64,000 nucleotides of DNA from Komagataeibacter xylinus (lineage in GTDB: Bacteria; Pseudomonadota; Alphaproteobacteria; Acetobacterales; Acetobacteraceae). Every line of letters starts with the position of its first letter. Positions within the stretch are counted from its first letter, which is position 1. Where the stretch lies: the NCBI RefSeq assembly GCF_031081985.1, contig NZ_JARWSK010000005.1, positions 247,967-311,966 on the forward strand. The letters are read 5' to 3'. The translations under genes and the position numbers were made by a program. Of this stretch, positions 44,940-54,800 are shown piece by piece. Below the pieces are notes generated by a model, which saw nothing but the letters and a program-made list of their open reading frames with translations, had not been told where the DNA came from and made no database searches.

Positions 44940-45869
44940 TCACGCGCCGCCTCTGAACCGCAGGACCGGGATACCGAGCTTTTTCGCCTTGTCGGCCAGG
45001 TTCTCCTGGATACCGGTGCCGGGGAAAACGATGACGCCGATCGGCAGGGTGTCGAGCATCACATCGTTACGACGGAAGGGCGCCGCCTTGGCATGCTTCG
45101 TCCAGTCCGGCTTGAAAGCGATCTGCACGATCTCGCGGTGATCGGCCCAGCGTGAGGCGATGAACTCCGCGCCCTTGGGCGAACCGCCGTGCAGCAGCAC
45201 CATGTCGGGATGCTTGGCCCGGACCTTGTCCAGACGGTCCCAGATCAGGATATGATCGTCGAATTCCAGACCGCCGGTCACGACCACCTTGGGGCCGGGC
45301 GGGACCAGCAATTCGCCCTCGGCGCGGCGTCGGGCGTTGAGGAAGTCGCGGCTGTCGATCATCGAGGCTGTCATCGTGCGGCGTGAGACCAGCGAGCCGG
45401 CCTTCGGCCGCCACGCGCTCAGGGTCAGGCGCTCGAACTGCTCCTGCGCCTCGTCACGGAAGATCTCGTAGGCGTTGCGGCGCTCGATCAGGGTCAGCCC
45501 TTCGGCGACCAGCCGCTCCAGTTCCACCGAGCGGATCTCGCTGCCATCCTGTTCCTGCTGCCCGCGCTTTTGCGCCTGCTCGTTGCGGTCAAGCTCACGC
45601 TCCACCTGGCCGACCATACGGTGGAAGATGTTGACAGTGGACCAGAGCAGCGGTTCGAGATCGGGTTCCAGCCGTGTGTCGGTCAGCGCCGCGGCAATGG
45701 CGTCGAAGATGTCGGCCACAGCACCCCCGATGCGCGGAGCTTCGGGCAGCGGCCTCGGGTCCGGCTCGTCCTCGAAGGGACGGTAGCCATACATCTGGAG
45801 TTCAGCCAACACATGGGCGGTGGATGAAGCGGCAGGCGGCGGTTCGAAATCGTCGGTCGTGCGGGTCAT
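44940..45869 (-). CDS. DUF2493 domain protein
   Basis: 309 residues from the ATG at 45869 (MTRTTDDFEPPPAASSTAHV). The N-terminal half is helical and charged. The C-terminal half is DUF2493/YspA-like Rossmann-type: PGPKVVVTGGLEFDDHILIW, DMVLLHGGSPKGAEFIASRW and GVIVFPGTGIQENLADKAKK, which resembles SLOG nucleotide-sensing folds. Such proteins recur on alphaproteobacterial ICEs and plasmids beside Toprim genes. Nucleotide-derivative binding is a reasonable inference; the role is unknown. Confidence 0.87.
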   Translation of the reverse strand: MTRTTDDFEPPPAASSTAHVLAELQMYGYRPFEDEPDPRPLPEAPRIGGAVADIFDAIAAALTDTRLEPDLEPLLWSTVNIFHRMVGQVERELDRNEQAQKRGQQEQDGSEIRSVELERLVAEGLTLIERRNAYEIFRDEAQEQFERLTLSAWRPKAGSLVSRRTMTASMIDSRDFLNARRRAEGELLVPPGPKVVVTGGLEFDDHILIWDRLDKVRAKHPDMVLLHGGSPKGAEFIASRWADHREIVQIAFKPDWTKHAKAAPFRRNDVMLDTLPIGVIVFPGTGIQENLADKAKKLGIPVLRFRGGA

Positions 45870-45965
45870 GATGCGGTCCTCCCAGGTCTCCGGCCGCGCC
45901 CTTCGCGGCCTTTCCGGGGGCGGACAGCGGCAGACCAGGGACGGGGCGGAACCGCGCGCTCGCGC

Positions 45966-46057
45966 GGCCGCAGCACAGCGGAGGATGGCAGGGAGCCAGC
46001 TATTTTGCTTCGCGATGTAAAGCGCCCCCAAAGGGGCGCGATGGAAAATAGCCGGCT
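45966..46057. repeat. Second nested-hairpin element, upstream of the DUF2493 gene
   Basis: Outer arms AGCCAGCTATTTT (45994-46006) / AAAATAGCCGGCT (46045-46057) match at 12 of 13 and enclose GCGCCCC (46022-46028) / GGGGCGC (46033-46039). It is preceded by GGCCGCAGCACAGCGGAGGA, nearly identical to the tract at 43608. The 320-bp gap 45870-46190 holds no gene I can support. Confidence 0.6.
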
Positions 46058-46190
46058 CACGCCATTGAAGGCCCGGCCCGGCTGACGCCCGCTCCCCACC
46101 TGAAAGGCCGGGGCGCGGACCTGCCGGACGGGAGGCACGACCGGCCCGCCGATAGAAAACGGAAACCGCCCATCCCTCTTTCCGGCCCGC

Positions 46191-47237
46191 TCAGGTGCCG
46201 GCAGCTTCCAGAAACCGTGCCACGTCCGATGGCGCGAGTTGCGGATGCAGGATCGCTTGCAGCGCGCCACGTCCAAGGGCACGGAGATCATCGTTGAAAT
46301 CGCCCAGCCGCGGCGACAGACCGATCAGCTCGATCCCAGCGTCATCCGCGCGGGCGTGCAGTGTCGCCAGTGCCTGATCCCCGGCCGGATCGTCATCGCG
46401 CAGGACGTAGAGACGGCGCAGCAGCGGTGGAAAGATCAGGGAAGCGAGATGCGCTGAGGACAGGCAGGCGGCCAGCGGCAGGTCGGGCAGAACCTGGCGC
46501 AGCGACAGCACCGTCTCGATGCCTTCCCCGGCAGCGAGCACATCGGATGCCACCCCGAAGCGCACGGCATGGCCGAGCAGCCCGCCCAGGGCGCGGCGCG
46601 GATGATCGACCGGCGCCTTGCCGCGCCCTTCCTCCGCCAGCCAGGTGCGATGCACACCAGTCAGAGTGCCGTCGAGGTCGGTGACGGCGGCGATCATGGC
46701 GGGCCACGTCTCAGTCGGACTGTCCTCGTCCGGGCGGTAAAAGCAGCGCGGATGGAAGCGCAGGGCGCCGGCTCCGTGCAAAAGCGTAATATCGCGTCTA
46801 CGGAGATACGCTTCTACGGATGTACCCACGATCGGCCCGGACATGGCCCAGAGCCGTTGCGCCGCTTCGGAAGAACTGGCAGAGCCACGCTCACGGGCCG
46901 GACGGTCCTGTGACGACGGTACCGGATCGGGACGCGGCAGGCTGAGAAAGGCGCGCGCCTCGTCGGCCACGTCACGGAAATCCACCAGGCCGAGGCTTTC
47001 GCGGATCACGTCGAGCAGGTCGCCATGCTCGCCGCTACTGGCATCCGTCCATTTTCCGGCCCTGCCGTTGGCGGTGTCGCGCAGCCGGACGAACAGCGAC
47101 CCACCCGGCGTGTTGCGCACGTCACCGACCAGCCAGTAATTGCCGTGACGGCGACCGGCGGAAAGATACCGCCGGCACACCGCCTCCGCGTTCTCCGCCA
47201 GACGACGGGCGAGATCCCCTGCATCATGTCCGGTCAT
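46191..47237 (-). CDS. Toprim-domain primase-like protein
   Basis: 348 residues from the ATG at 47237 (MTGHDAGDLARRLAENAEAV). An N-terminal zinc-free primase-like region has GDVRNTPGGSLFVRLRDTAN and KWTDASSGEHGDLLDVIRES. The Toprim domain shows DVLAAGEGIETVLSLRQVLP with the catalytic Glu and LYVLRDDDPAGDQALATLHA with the DxD. Such proteins resemble the DNA primases of phage and conjugative elements and may prime the transferred strand. It overlaps the next upstream gene by 14 nt. Confidence 0.9.
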   Translation of the reverse strand: MTGHDAGDLARRLAENAEAVCRRYLSAGRRHGNYWLVGDVRNTPGGSLFVRLRDTANGRAGKWTDASSGEHGDLLDVIRESLGLVDFRDVADEARAFLSLPRPDPVPSSQDRPARERGSASSSEAAQRLWAMSGPIVGTSVEAYLRRRDITLLHGAGALRFHPRCFYRPDEDSPTETWPAMIAAVTDLDGTLTGVHRTWLAEEGRGKAPVDHPRRALGGLLGHAVRFGVASDVLAAGEGIETVLSLRQVLPDLPLAACLSSAHLASLIFPPLLRRLYVLRDDDPAGDQALATLHARADDAGIELIGLSPRLGDFNDDLRALGRGALQAILHPQLAPSDVARFLEAAGT

Positions 47238-47664
47238 CGCCCTGCCCTCCTGTGTCGGGATTACCTCCGTCCAGGGCAATCGCCAGCCAGCGATCGGTGG
47301 TCATCCATGAAATCGTCCTGCGCCTGCCAAGGTCAAGCAGATGCGCACCGCCACTGAACGCGCCGATCCGGGGACGTGAGGCCGTATTGGCCCACTGGAA
47401 TCCCCATCGGCCCCGCAGCCGGAATGTTCGCGCACAACGTAGCACGAACTCCACAACCTGATGCGGATCTCCGGTCGTCTCATCGTGCATCCAGAGTTTC
47501 GTGCCGCCATATTCGGGCACGATCGACAGGACAAAACCGTCAGAGGGTGGATCTTCCGCCGCCAGTTCGTCCATGAACGCGTTGTAGAGGTCGAGCGCCT
47601 TTGCGGCATTGTCCACCGTGCCCACGTCGAGCACGCAGGAAAAATGCGTGAAAAAATCAGCCAT
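47224..47664 (-). CDS. Conserved hypothetical ICE protein
   Basis: 146 residues. MADFFTHFSCVLDVGTVDNA, GFVLSIVPEYGGTKLWMHDE and VVEFVLRCARTFRLRGRWGF; the layout resembles immunity-like or DUF-type proteins encoded beside Toprim genes on these ICEs. No catalytic motif is visible. It overlaps the Toprim start, so both are co-translated from one mRNA. Function unknown. Confidence 0.75.
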   Translation of the reverse strand: MADFFTHFSCVLDVGTVDNAAKALDLYNAFMDELAAEDPPSDGFVLSIVPEYGGTKLWMHDETTGDPHQVVEFVLRCARTFRLRGRWGFQWANTASRPRIGAFSGGAHLLDLGRRRTISWMTTDRWLAIALDGGNPDTGGQGDDRT

Positions 47665-47681
47665 CGGAAAAACTCCCGAAA

Positions 47682-47709
47682 CGAAAAAGCCCGGCGTGGT
47701 GGCCGGGCT
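47682..47709 (-). terminator. Rho-independent terminator after the DUF932 gene
   Basis: AGCCCGGC (47688-47695) / GCCGGGCT (47702-47709) with a 6-nt loop. On the minus strand it is followed by TTTTTCG. It ends the DUF932 transcript 39 nt after its stop and isolates it from the hypothetical/Toprim pair. Confidence 0.85.
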
Positions 47710-47747
47710 CGTAAAAACGTATTGGCGGAAAAGCGTGCAGTCGGCTT

Positions 47748-48950
47748 TCAGGAAGCACGCTCCATCAGCCTGCGGGCCTTCTCTTCGAGATCCAGCCGCG
47801 TGTCCTGGTTGGCCTTTGTCCGCGCCAGTGCGGTAATCCCCTGCACGAAATCGAACACGCTCTCGGGCTTACGGCCCTCTTCGTGCAAGACCGTTTCGAT
47901 GATCTTCGTGGTTTCCGGTTTAGAGAACCCACGACGACGCAGGAAACTTTCGCGGTCCTCGTCTGTTTTCGCCACCAGCGCCTTGCGCGAGGCCTGAATG
48001 CCCGAGACGAACGAGGCCGGGCTGGCCGTGGCGAAATTTCGCAGGGCTGGTGTGGCCTGATGCACGAAGCGTGAGGCTGCAAACTTGCTATGCCGGATCG
48101 TGATCTGTTCGAAATTTTCGACGCCCCACAACATACGATTTTGACACACTCCGCGCAGGTAGAATGACGCAATGCCGAGGCTCTTGCTGCCGACTTCTGA
48201 ATTCCAGGCATAGAAACCCCGGAAATAGAGATCGGGATCACCATTGGGCAGGCGTCCCGCCTCAATCGGGTGTGTATCGTCGACGAGAAACAGGAACACA
48301 TCGCGATCCGATGCGTAGAGCGTCGTGGTTTCCGTGGTGATATCGACATAGGGGTTATGGGTCATGGTGGCCCAGTCGATCACACCGGGCACCTTCCAGT
48401 TGGTATCACCTGTGCCGTCACCAGCAATTTTCCGCACCGCGCCGACCAGTTCATGGTCCCAGATGCGGCCGTAATCGGGACCGGTCACGGCCCGTAGCTC
48501 GACGCGGCCGTCCTCGGTTTCCAGCGTTTTGACCAGTTCGGCGCGGTGCGACAGCAGTCCGTGCTGCAGGTTGATCGCCGCCAGCGGAGCCGGAAGATTG
48601 CGCAGATAGGACGATGGCGCGCTGACCAGGCTGCACATCTGGCCGAACGACCAGTGCGTGGGCGCGATCGGCTCATTCTGCCCCGGTAAGGTCAGGGTCA
48701 GGCGCTCGGCATTGTCGCGCGAGGCCTCGACGCGAATGCCGCGGCTTTCCACCGTGCGAGCTGTGGCGCGCTCGGCACGGGCAAGTGTGGCCGCGTGCAG
48801 ATCGGACAGGGACAGGTAACGCTCGTCATCGGGACGGGAAAACCATTCGGATGATACGCGGGCGCTACGCTCCCCGCGCGAAGGATCAACGCGGAAGCCG
48901 CCGGACGCTGCACCACGGGACGCAGGAGGCAGGATGGTAGTCGTGGTCAT
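47748..48950 (-). CDS. DUF932 family phage/plasmid-like protein
   Basis: 400 residues from the ATG at 48950, with AGAGGAG about 8 nt upstream. HWSFGQMCSLVSAPSSYLRN, ELRAVTGPDYGRIWDHELVG, DRDVFLFLVDDTHPIEAGRL and FYLRGVCQNRMLWGVENFEQ are DUF932 blocks. The family is common on plasmids, phages and ICEs and its role is not established. It has its own terminator. To its right begins the inserted recombinase/IS91/hsd block. Confidence 0.92.
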   Translation of the reverse strand: MTTTTILPPASRGAASGGFRVDPSRGERSARVSSEWFSRPDDERYLSLSDLHAATLARAERATARTVESRGIRVEASRDNAERLTLTLPGQNEPIAPTHWSFGQMCSLVSAPSSYLRNLPAPLAAINLQHGLLSHRAELVKTLETEDGRVELRAVTGPDYGRIWDHELVGAVRKIAGDGTGDTNWKVPGVIDWATMTHNPYVDITTETTTLYASDRDVFLFLVDDTHPIEAGRLPNGDPDLYFRGFYAWNSEVGSKSLGIASFYLRGVCQNRMLWGVENFEQITIRHSKFAASRFVHQATPALRNFATASPASFVSGIQASRKALVAKTDEDRESFLRRRGFSKPETTKIIETVLHEEGRKPESVFDFVQGITALARTKANQDTRLDLEEKARRLMERAS

Positions 48951-49250
48951 GGAAAACTCTCCTCTGATGCCGGTTATTCGGCACAGAAGGCGAAGCCCCC
49001 CTCTTCCTCTGATCACCACTTCCCACGCGGGATCCCATCCAACCGCAGAAACACCCGGCCCCTCATTCCGGAACACGGCGTCCCCGTCACCTACCGGAAA
49101 TCACGACTGCAATGCGGGGGGTAGAACGAACCCGCTGCGCGGGATTGGTGCGGTGTGCAGGTCTGTCACCACGGCGTGAGCGATCTGTTTTATTTGGAAC
49201 TGTCCTGATCGGGCCAAGCACTCTGGCTTCTTCCCACCAGAAGGAGCCGG

Positions 49251-50162
49251 ATGATGACAGAGTCCCTGTGCATTGCTGCAATCAGTCCCCTTCGCCAGCG
49301 CCTGCTTGATGACATGGCGGTGCGGCGGTTCTCCCGGGAGACGCAGCGCAATTACCTTCGCGATGTCGGCCGTTTCGCCACGTTTCTGGGCCGCTCACCC
49401 CACACTGCAACAAGCGAGGATGTGCGCCAGTTCCAGATTGCGCAGAACGCGGCTGGCATGCCGACACCGACCATGAATGCCATCGTGTCGGCGCTGCGGT
49501 TTTTCTTCACCCAGACGCTCGACCGCCCCGACCTTGCACGCAGGTTGGTCCGGGTAGCGCAGCCCCGCAACCTGCCCGTCGTGCTGAGCCGCGATGAAGT
49601 TGCCCGGTTGCTCAACGCGACCGTATGCCTCAAGCATCAGGCCGCCCTGTCGGTCGCCTATGGGGCAGGCCTGCGGGTGGCCGAGGTCGCCGCTCTCAAG
49701 ATCAGCGATATCGACAGCGAGCGCATGCTGCTCAGGGTCGAACGGGGCAAAGGGGGACGATATCGCAACGCCATGCTTCCGGCAGACCTTCTGCTTCTGC
49801 TGCGGGAGTGGTGGAAGGCCGGACGCCAGCAGGGCGTGATGCATTCCGGTGGCTGGCTTTTTCCCGGCCAGGATACCATGAGGCCCATAAGCACACGGCA
49901 GCTCCATCGTGTGGTTGTCGATGCCGCGCAGGCTGCTTCGATCACCAGACGTGTGGGGCCTCATACCCTGCGGCACAGCTTTGCCACGCACCTGCTTGAG
50001 GATGGTGTCGATGTCCGCGTAATCCAGGTTCTGCTGGGTCATTCCCGTCTGGAGACCACGGCCCTTTATACAAAAGTTGCGACACGGACCGTGCGGGCCG
50101 TCATCAGTCCGCTCGACAGACTGGGCATGCTGGCGACAACGCAGGCGAGGCCCGACGGCTGA
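49251..50162 (+). CDS. Tyrosine recombinase associated with IS91-type transposase
   Basis: 303 residues from an ATG at 49251 (a second ATG three bases on fits AAGGAG spacing better). A phage-integrase SAM-like N-terminal domain (FSRETQRNYLRDVGRFATFL) is followed by the catalytic domain: Arg in YGAGLRVAEVAALKI, HTLRHSFATHLLEDG (His-x-x-Arg), GHSRLETTALYTKV (His and the nucleophile Tyr). It stops 19 bp before the IS91 transposase. This pairing is known as a two-gene mobile unit. Confidence 0.92.
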   Translation: MMTESLCIAAISPLRQRLLDDMAVRRFSRETQRNYLRDVGRFATFLGRSPHTATSEDVRQFQIAQNAAGMPTPTMNAIVSALRFFFTQTLDRPDLARRLVRVAQPRNLPVVLSRDEVARLLNATVCLKHQAALSVAYGAGLRVAEVAALKISDIDSERMLLRVERGKGGRYRNAMLPADLLLLLREWWKAGRQQGVMHSGGWLFPGQDTMRPISTRQLHRVVVDAAQAASITRRVGPHTLRHSFATHLLEDGVDVRVIQVLLGHSRLETTALYTKVATRTVRAVISPLDRLGMLATTQARPDG

Positions 50163-50181
50163 TCCCCGGGCGGGGGCGATC

Positions 50182-51372
50182 ATGTCTGCCTCCCTCGAAC
50201 TGGGGGACATCTTCCGGGCTGCCGGCCCTGCCTGGCGGTCAGCCCATGCCGGCCGTCTCCCCCTGCAGCAGCTCAAGGTCATGTCGGCGATCGAACATTG
50301 TCGCACCGCGGCCCTTGGTGGTCATGTCGCGGCCTGCGGGGACTGTGGACACTGGCGGATCGCCTATAACAGCTGCCGCAACCGTCATTGTCCGCGCTGT
50401 CAGGGGAACGCCGCGCGGACATGGCTGGCCGATCGGGAGGCCGATCTGCTGCCGGTCGGGTATTTCCATGTCGTCTTCACCCTGCCGACGCGGATCGCCG
50501 ACATCGCGCTCCAGAACAAGGCCGTTCTCTACGCCCTGCTGTTCCAGACCGCCTCGGAGACGATGATGACGATCGCCGCCGATCCCCGGCATCTGGGTGC
50601 CCGCATCGGCATCACCGCCGTACTGCACAGTTGGGGTTCGGCGCTGACCCACCATCCCCACGTGCACATGATCGTGCCGGGTGGCGGTCTCTCGCCCGAT
50701 GGCCGGCGCTGGATCTCGTCACGCCCTGCCTTCCTGCTGCCCGTTCGCGTGCTGGGCAAACTGTTCCGCCGCCTGTTCCTGACCCGGCTGCGCGCACTTT
50801 TCGATGCCGACCGGCTGGTCTTGCGGGGGCAGCTTGCCCCTCTGGCAGACCGCCGTGCCTTTATGCGGTATCTGGCTCCTGTGCGCAGCACGCGCTGGGT
50901 CGTCTACGCCAAACCACCTTTTGCCGGTCCCAAAGCGGTACTGGCCTACCTGTCACGCTATACCCACCGTGTCGCCATCTCGAACCGCCGCCTCCTGGCG
51001 TTCAACGAAAACGGTGTGACGTTCCGCTACAAGGACTACCGGCGGGACACGGCCCACCAGCAGCAGGTCATGACACTCGCCACGGATGAGTTCATCCGCC
51101 GCTTCATGCTGCATGTCCTGCCACGGGGATTTCATCGCATCCGCCATTATGGCCTGCTGGCCAGTTCCAGTCGCAAGGCCAGCCTCCCCCGGGTACGGGA
51201 ACTGCTGAATGTCATATCCACACCAGCGCCAGAAGTCCCGGAAGCCGAACCGGTCACGCCACCGCCGTGCCCATGCTGTGGTGGTCCGATGGTCGTCATC
51301 CAGATCCTTCCCCGATGGTGCCAGCCCCGAGGGCCGCCACAGGCGAGTGATCCAACCAAGGGATCACCATGA
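50182..51372 (+). CDS. IS91-family transposase (HUH type)
   Basis: 396 residues from the ATG at 50182 (MSASLELGDIFRAAGPAWRS). The N-terminal zinc-binding domain is AACGDCGHWRIAYNSCRNRH with CPRCQG. The HUH motif is HHPHVHMIVPGGG and the catalytic Tyr pair sits in YLSRYTHRVAISNRRLLAF. It moves by rolling-circle transposition, often carrying adjacent DNA, so it may have helped assemble the neighbouring cargo. The ends (oriIS, terIS) are not resolved; a GC-rich hairpin lies near 51418-51445. Confidence 0.93.
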   Translation: MSASLELGDIFRAAGPAWRSAHAGRLPLQQLKVMSAIEHCRTAALGGHVAACGDCGHWRIAYNSCRNRHCPRCQGNAARTWLADREADLLPVGYFHVVFTLPTRIADIALQNKAVLYALLFQTASETMMTIAADPRHLGARIGITAVLHSWGSALTHHPHVHMIVPGGGLSPDGRRWISSRPAFLLPVRVLGKLFRRLFLTRLRALFDADRLVLRGQLAPLADRRAFMRYLAPVRSTRWVVYAKPPFAGPKAVLAYLSRYTHRVAISNRRLLAFNENGVTFRYKDYRRDTAHQQQVMTLATDEFIRRFMLHVLPRGFHRIRHYGLLASSSRKASLPRVRELLNVISTPAPEVPEAEPVTPPPCPCCGGPMVVIQILPRWCQPRGPPQASDPTKGSP

Positions 51373-51689
51373 CAGCCCGCAGATACGACAGCATGACCGA
51401 TCCCGATGTCGGAGTGGCTCCGCCCCGGCAAACCGGGGCTCCTGTACGCATCACCGGGAAAACCGGGAAAATCGCCGTCTGCACCGCCAGTTCTGTCATC
51501 GCGTCATGCAGATCCGGTCATAAAAACCCGTTCCAGTTCCACAAACTCACCTGTATGCTCTGGCTCAGGCTCTCCCCCGGGTAGCGCCAGTTGCAAATTC
51601 CCCATAACTGAGTCCCGGTGTCGCGGGTTCGGTCTTCCCAGACTTTCGTACGCCTCGCGGCGCCCGAAACCCTTCAGGAAAGCGGAATG

Positions 51690-51714
51690 TCGGTTATCGG
51701 CAAGCGATAACCGA
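51690..51714. repeat. Perfect inverted repeat at the left edge of the hsd block
   Basis: TCGGTTATCG (51690-51699) / CGATAACCGA (51705-51714) with a 5-nt spacer. The 14-bp string AATGTCGGTTATCG (51686-51699) recurs inverted at 58658-58645 on the far side of the type I restriction genes. The 495 bp between the transposase and hsdR hold no gene I can support. Confidence 0.7.
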
Positions 51715-51867
51715 AAGCAGCTGTAGCCTGCGCCCATGTTCATGACGCCTACCGACCAATATGAGCTGTTCCGACGAGGGGCTGCGAATGTCAGCTCTCA
51801 CCGGAACCGGTCGATCCATTTAGACAGAGCCCACGTGCCCCTTCAGATTACCTCCAACGTCGAAGCA

Positions 51868-54800
51868 TCACACGGCATGAAGATCCAGACTGCGCCTGGT
51901 CAGCATGTGGGCAAAGACCGCTTGCGCCTTCAAGTCCACTTCGTTCAGCTCATAGCTTTGGGGAAGGCCGGTTCGATCATCGTAGAGGAAGTTCGTTATC
52001 GCTACACGAACCGCATCGCGCGTCGCCTGCTTCCCGGCAAAATCCTGCACAGCGTCTAATTGCTGTTTCAGAACTTCATATAGCCCAACGGCGACCTTTT
52101 TCAGCTTGGCAATATCGCTCTTTTCCAAGTCAGGCTTCATCAGCAAATCGAACAGGGCCAAGGTTTCTTCATCCAATCCCTCGCGCACTGCACGGCGCTG
52201 TTCGCCATCCAGTTCCTCCGCCAGCACCAGCAGGGCCGCGAAGGTTCGCTCGATGTTCACGGCATCCTTCTCGCTGTTATAATCCGAGACCAGTTGCTCA
52301 TAATGTTTTTGGAAATCGGTGCGTAGTGGATTTTGGCGCAGCATCATTTCCAGCTTTTTCTGGATGGCATCCTTCAGGCTTTGCACGGTCGTATTTTTGC
52401 GGGGGCTGCGTTCAAATTCTTTCTTCAGCTTCTCGAAATCGATCCGGCTAATGTCATACAGCCGATCATCCTGATCGTTGGGATCAACGTGCGTTTCGAT
52501 GCTCGCATTCACTACAGCATGCAGTTCGCGCATGATGTCGGATATGTCGGCCTTCTTCACATCCTCATCCAGGCTGTTGTAGATGACCTTGATTGCCGCA
52601 AACCGCTGGCGGTAGGCATTTACGGCGCGGAAGTTCACGCATGCCTTGAATTTCTTGAACACCTCGCGCGCCATGATCTGGAAGCGTTTGCGGCTTTCGT
52701 CATTTTCGTTGACAGCTTCCTTAGCGTCGATAATCGCCTTGTTCCGATCAAATCCGACCTTCTCCAATATGTCGAGCAACCGGAATTCACGTGAGGACAG
52801 GAAGCCTTCCGCCGCTTCGATCGCCTCCTCCAAATCAGCCAGCAGTTCTTCGGGGGGGCGGACCGGGTCGATTTCCGGCGGTGGATCGCCCGGATTGCCT
52901 AGCCCACCTCCAGGCGTCCCGGCATAGGTGGCCAGCGCCTTGCGGAGGTTCTTCAATATCCCGCAGTAATCGACAATCAGGCCGTTGTTCTTCCCTGCAC
53001 TTACCCGGTTGGCTCGCGCTATAGCCTGCATCAGCGTGTGCGCCTTCAGCGGCTTGTCCAGATACAGGGTCGAAAGGCTCGGCACATCGAAACCAGTCAG
53101 CCACATAGCGCAGACGATGGCGATACGGAATGGATGGTCCTGTTTCTTGAAGGCCGTTTCCAGATCAATGCGCTTGCCGTCTTCCGTTTCAAAGCCATTC
53201 TTGATCAGCGCCCGGTGCGGCACGATGTCCAAATCCCATTTCCGGAATTTGTCGACTTCGCCCTGTTCCTCCGAAACCACGACCGCCGCCCTGGTGGACT
53301 TGACCCATGCAAGCTGGCGCTGCCGGTCGGCCAGATCCTGTTCGTCGGTCGCTTGCGCCAGTGCCTTTTCAAGGCTGGCGATCCGCAAATCCCAATGCTT
53401 TGCGATCAGCGCGTGCATGCGGACGCACGTCACCTTGTCGATGCAGACCAGCATGGCTTTGCCGCTTTCCCAGACGGTCGTGTAATGCTCCACGAAATCC
53501 GCCGCGACGGTGTCCAGCCGGGTTTCGGCGGTAATGATGTGATATTCGCGCTTCAGCTCATTTTCGAGCCGTTCGGTCACATTGGGATCGTCCAGCTCCA
53601 GCTCTTCCAGCTTGGCTGCGATCCTCTCGTTCAGGTCGTTGGTGGCGACGCCCAGCTTGTCCCCACGGGCGTCGTAGTAAAGCGGCACAGTCGCATTGTC
53701 CTCCACGGCGCGCTGGAAATCATAGGTTGAGATATAATCGCCGAACGTCTGCTTCGTCGTCTCGTCGCCTGTCATCAATGGCGTGCCGGTAAAGCCCAGA
53801 AAGCTGGCATTTGGTAAGGCGTTGCGCATGTTGAGCGACAGCAGGCCGTTCTGCGTCCGATGCGCTTCGTCGGTGATGACAATGATGTCGTCGCGATCCG
53901 AATAGGGATTGTCGGGATTTACATCCTGATTGAAGCGGTGGATCAGCGTGAAGACATAGGGCTTCTGCACCGCCAACAGCGATTTCAGCTCCGCGCCGGT
54001 TCCGGCCCGGACCTGCGCCTTGTCGTTGTTGACGAGGCCGCACCCAGCAAAGGTGCCGTAAATCTGGCTGTCCAGATCGATGCGGTCGGTGCAGACCAAA
54101 AAGGTGAAGTTCGCCCCGATCTTCCGATGGACCTTCTGCGTCAGGAAGGCGATGGAATAGCTCTTGCCCGATCCCTGCGTGTGCCAGAACACGCCCAGCT
54201 TGCCGCTCCGCGCCTTGCGATCCTTCACCGCTGCGATGGCCCGGTTGACGCCCAGAAACTGGTGATTACGCGCCACGATCTTGACCAGGCGTTCGCCACT
54301 GTCATCGAACAGGATGAAATTTTCCAGGATGTCGATGAAATTGGCTTTGGCGCAGATGCCCTTCAGCATCGTCTCCAGATCGACAACGCCCGGCTCATCC
54401 TCTTCCAGTCGCTTCCAGTCGTTGAAATGCTCATAACGGCTGGAGAGCGAGCCAATCTTCGCCGCATGACCGTTGGTCAGGATGATGAAGGCGTTGTGGT
54501 GGAACAGGTGAGGGATCGTGTCCTTATAGTCGGACAGATTTTGCTCATAGGCGTGGCGGATGTCCTTGTGGACTGCCTTGCACTCGACAAACAGCAGCGG
54601 CAGGCCATTGACGAAACCGACAATGTCGGCGCGGCGGCGATACAGGTCGCCCTTGATCCACAGTTCCCGCACGCACAGGAAATGGTTGTTCTCGGGCGTG
54701 TCGAAATCGATCAGGCGCAGCCGCTGTTTGACCAGTTCGCCCTTCGCATTGCGAAAGCTGGCCTGCACGCCATCCTTGAGCAGCGCATAGGCGTCCCGAT

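Noticed and set aside
51418..51480. Short GC-rich repeats around CCGGCAAACCGG and ACCGGGAAAACCGGG as a CRISPR-like array
   Set aside because: Only two or three irregular copies without equal spacers; better explained as the 3' end of the IS91 element.
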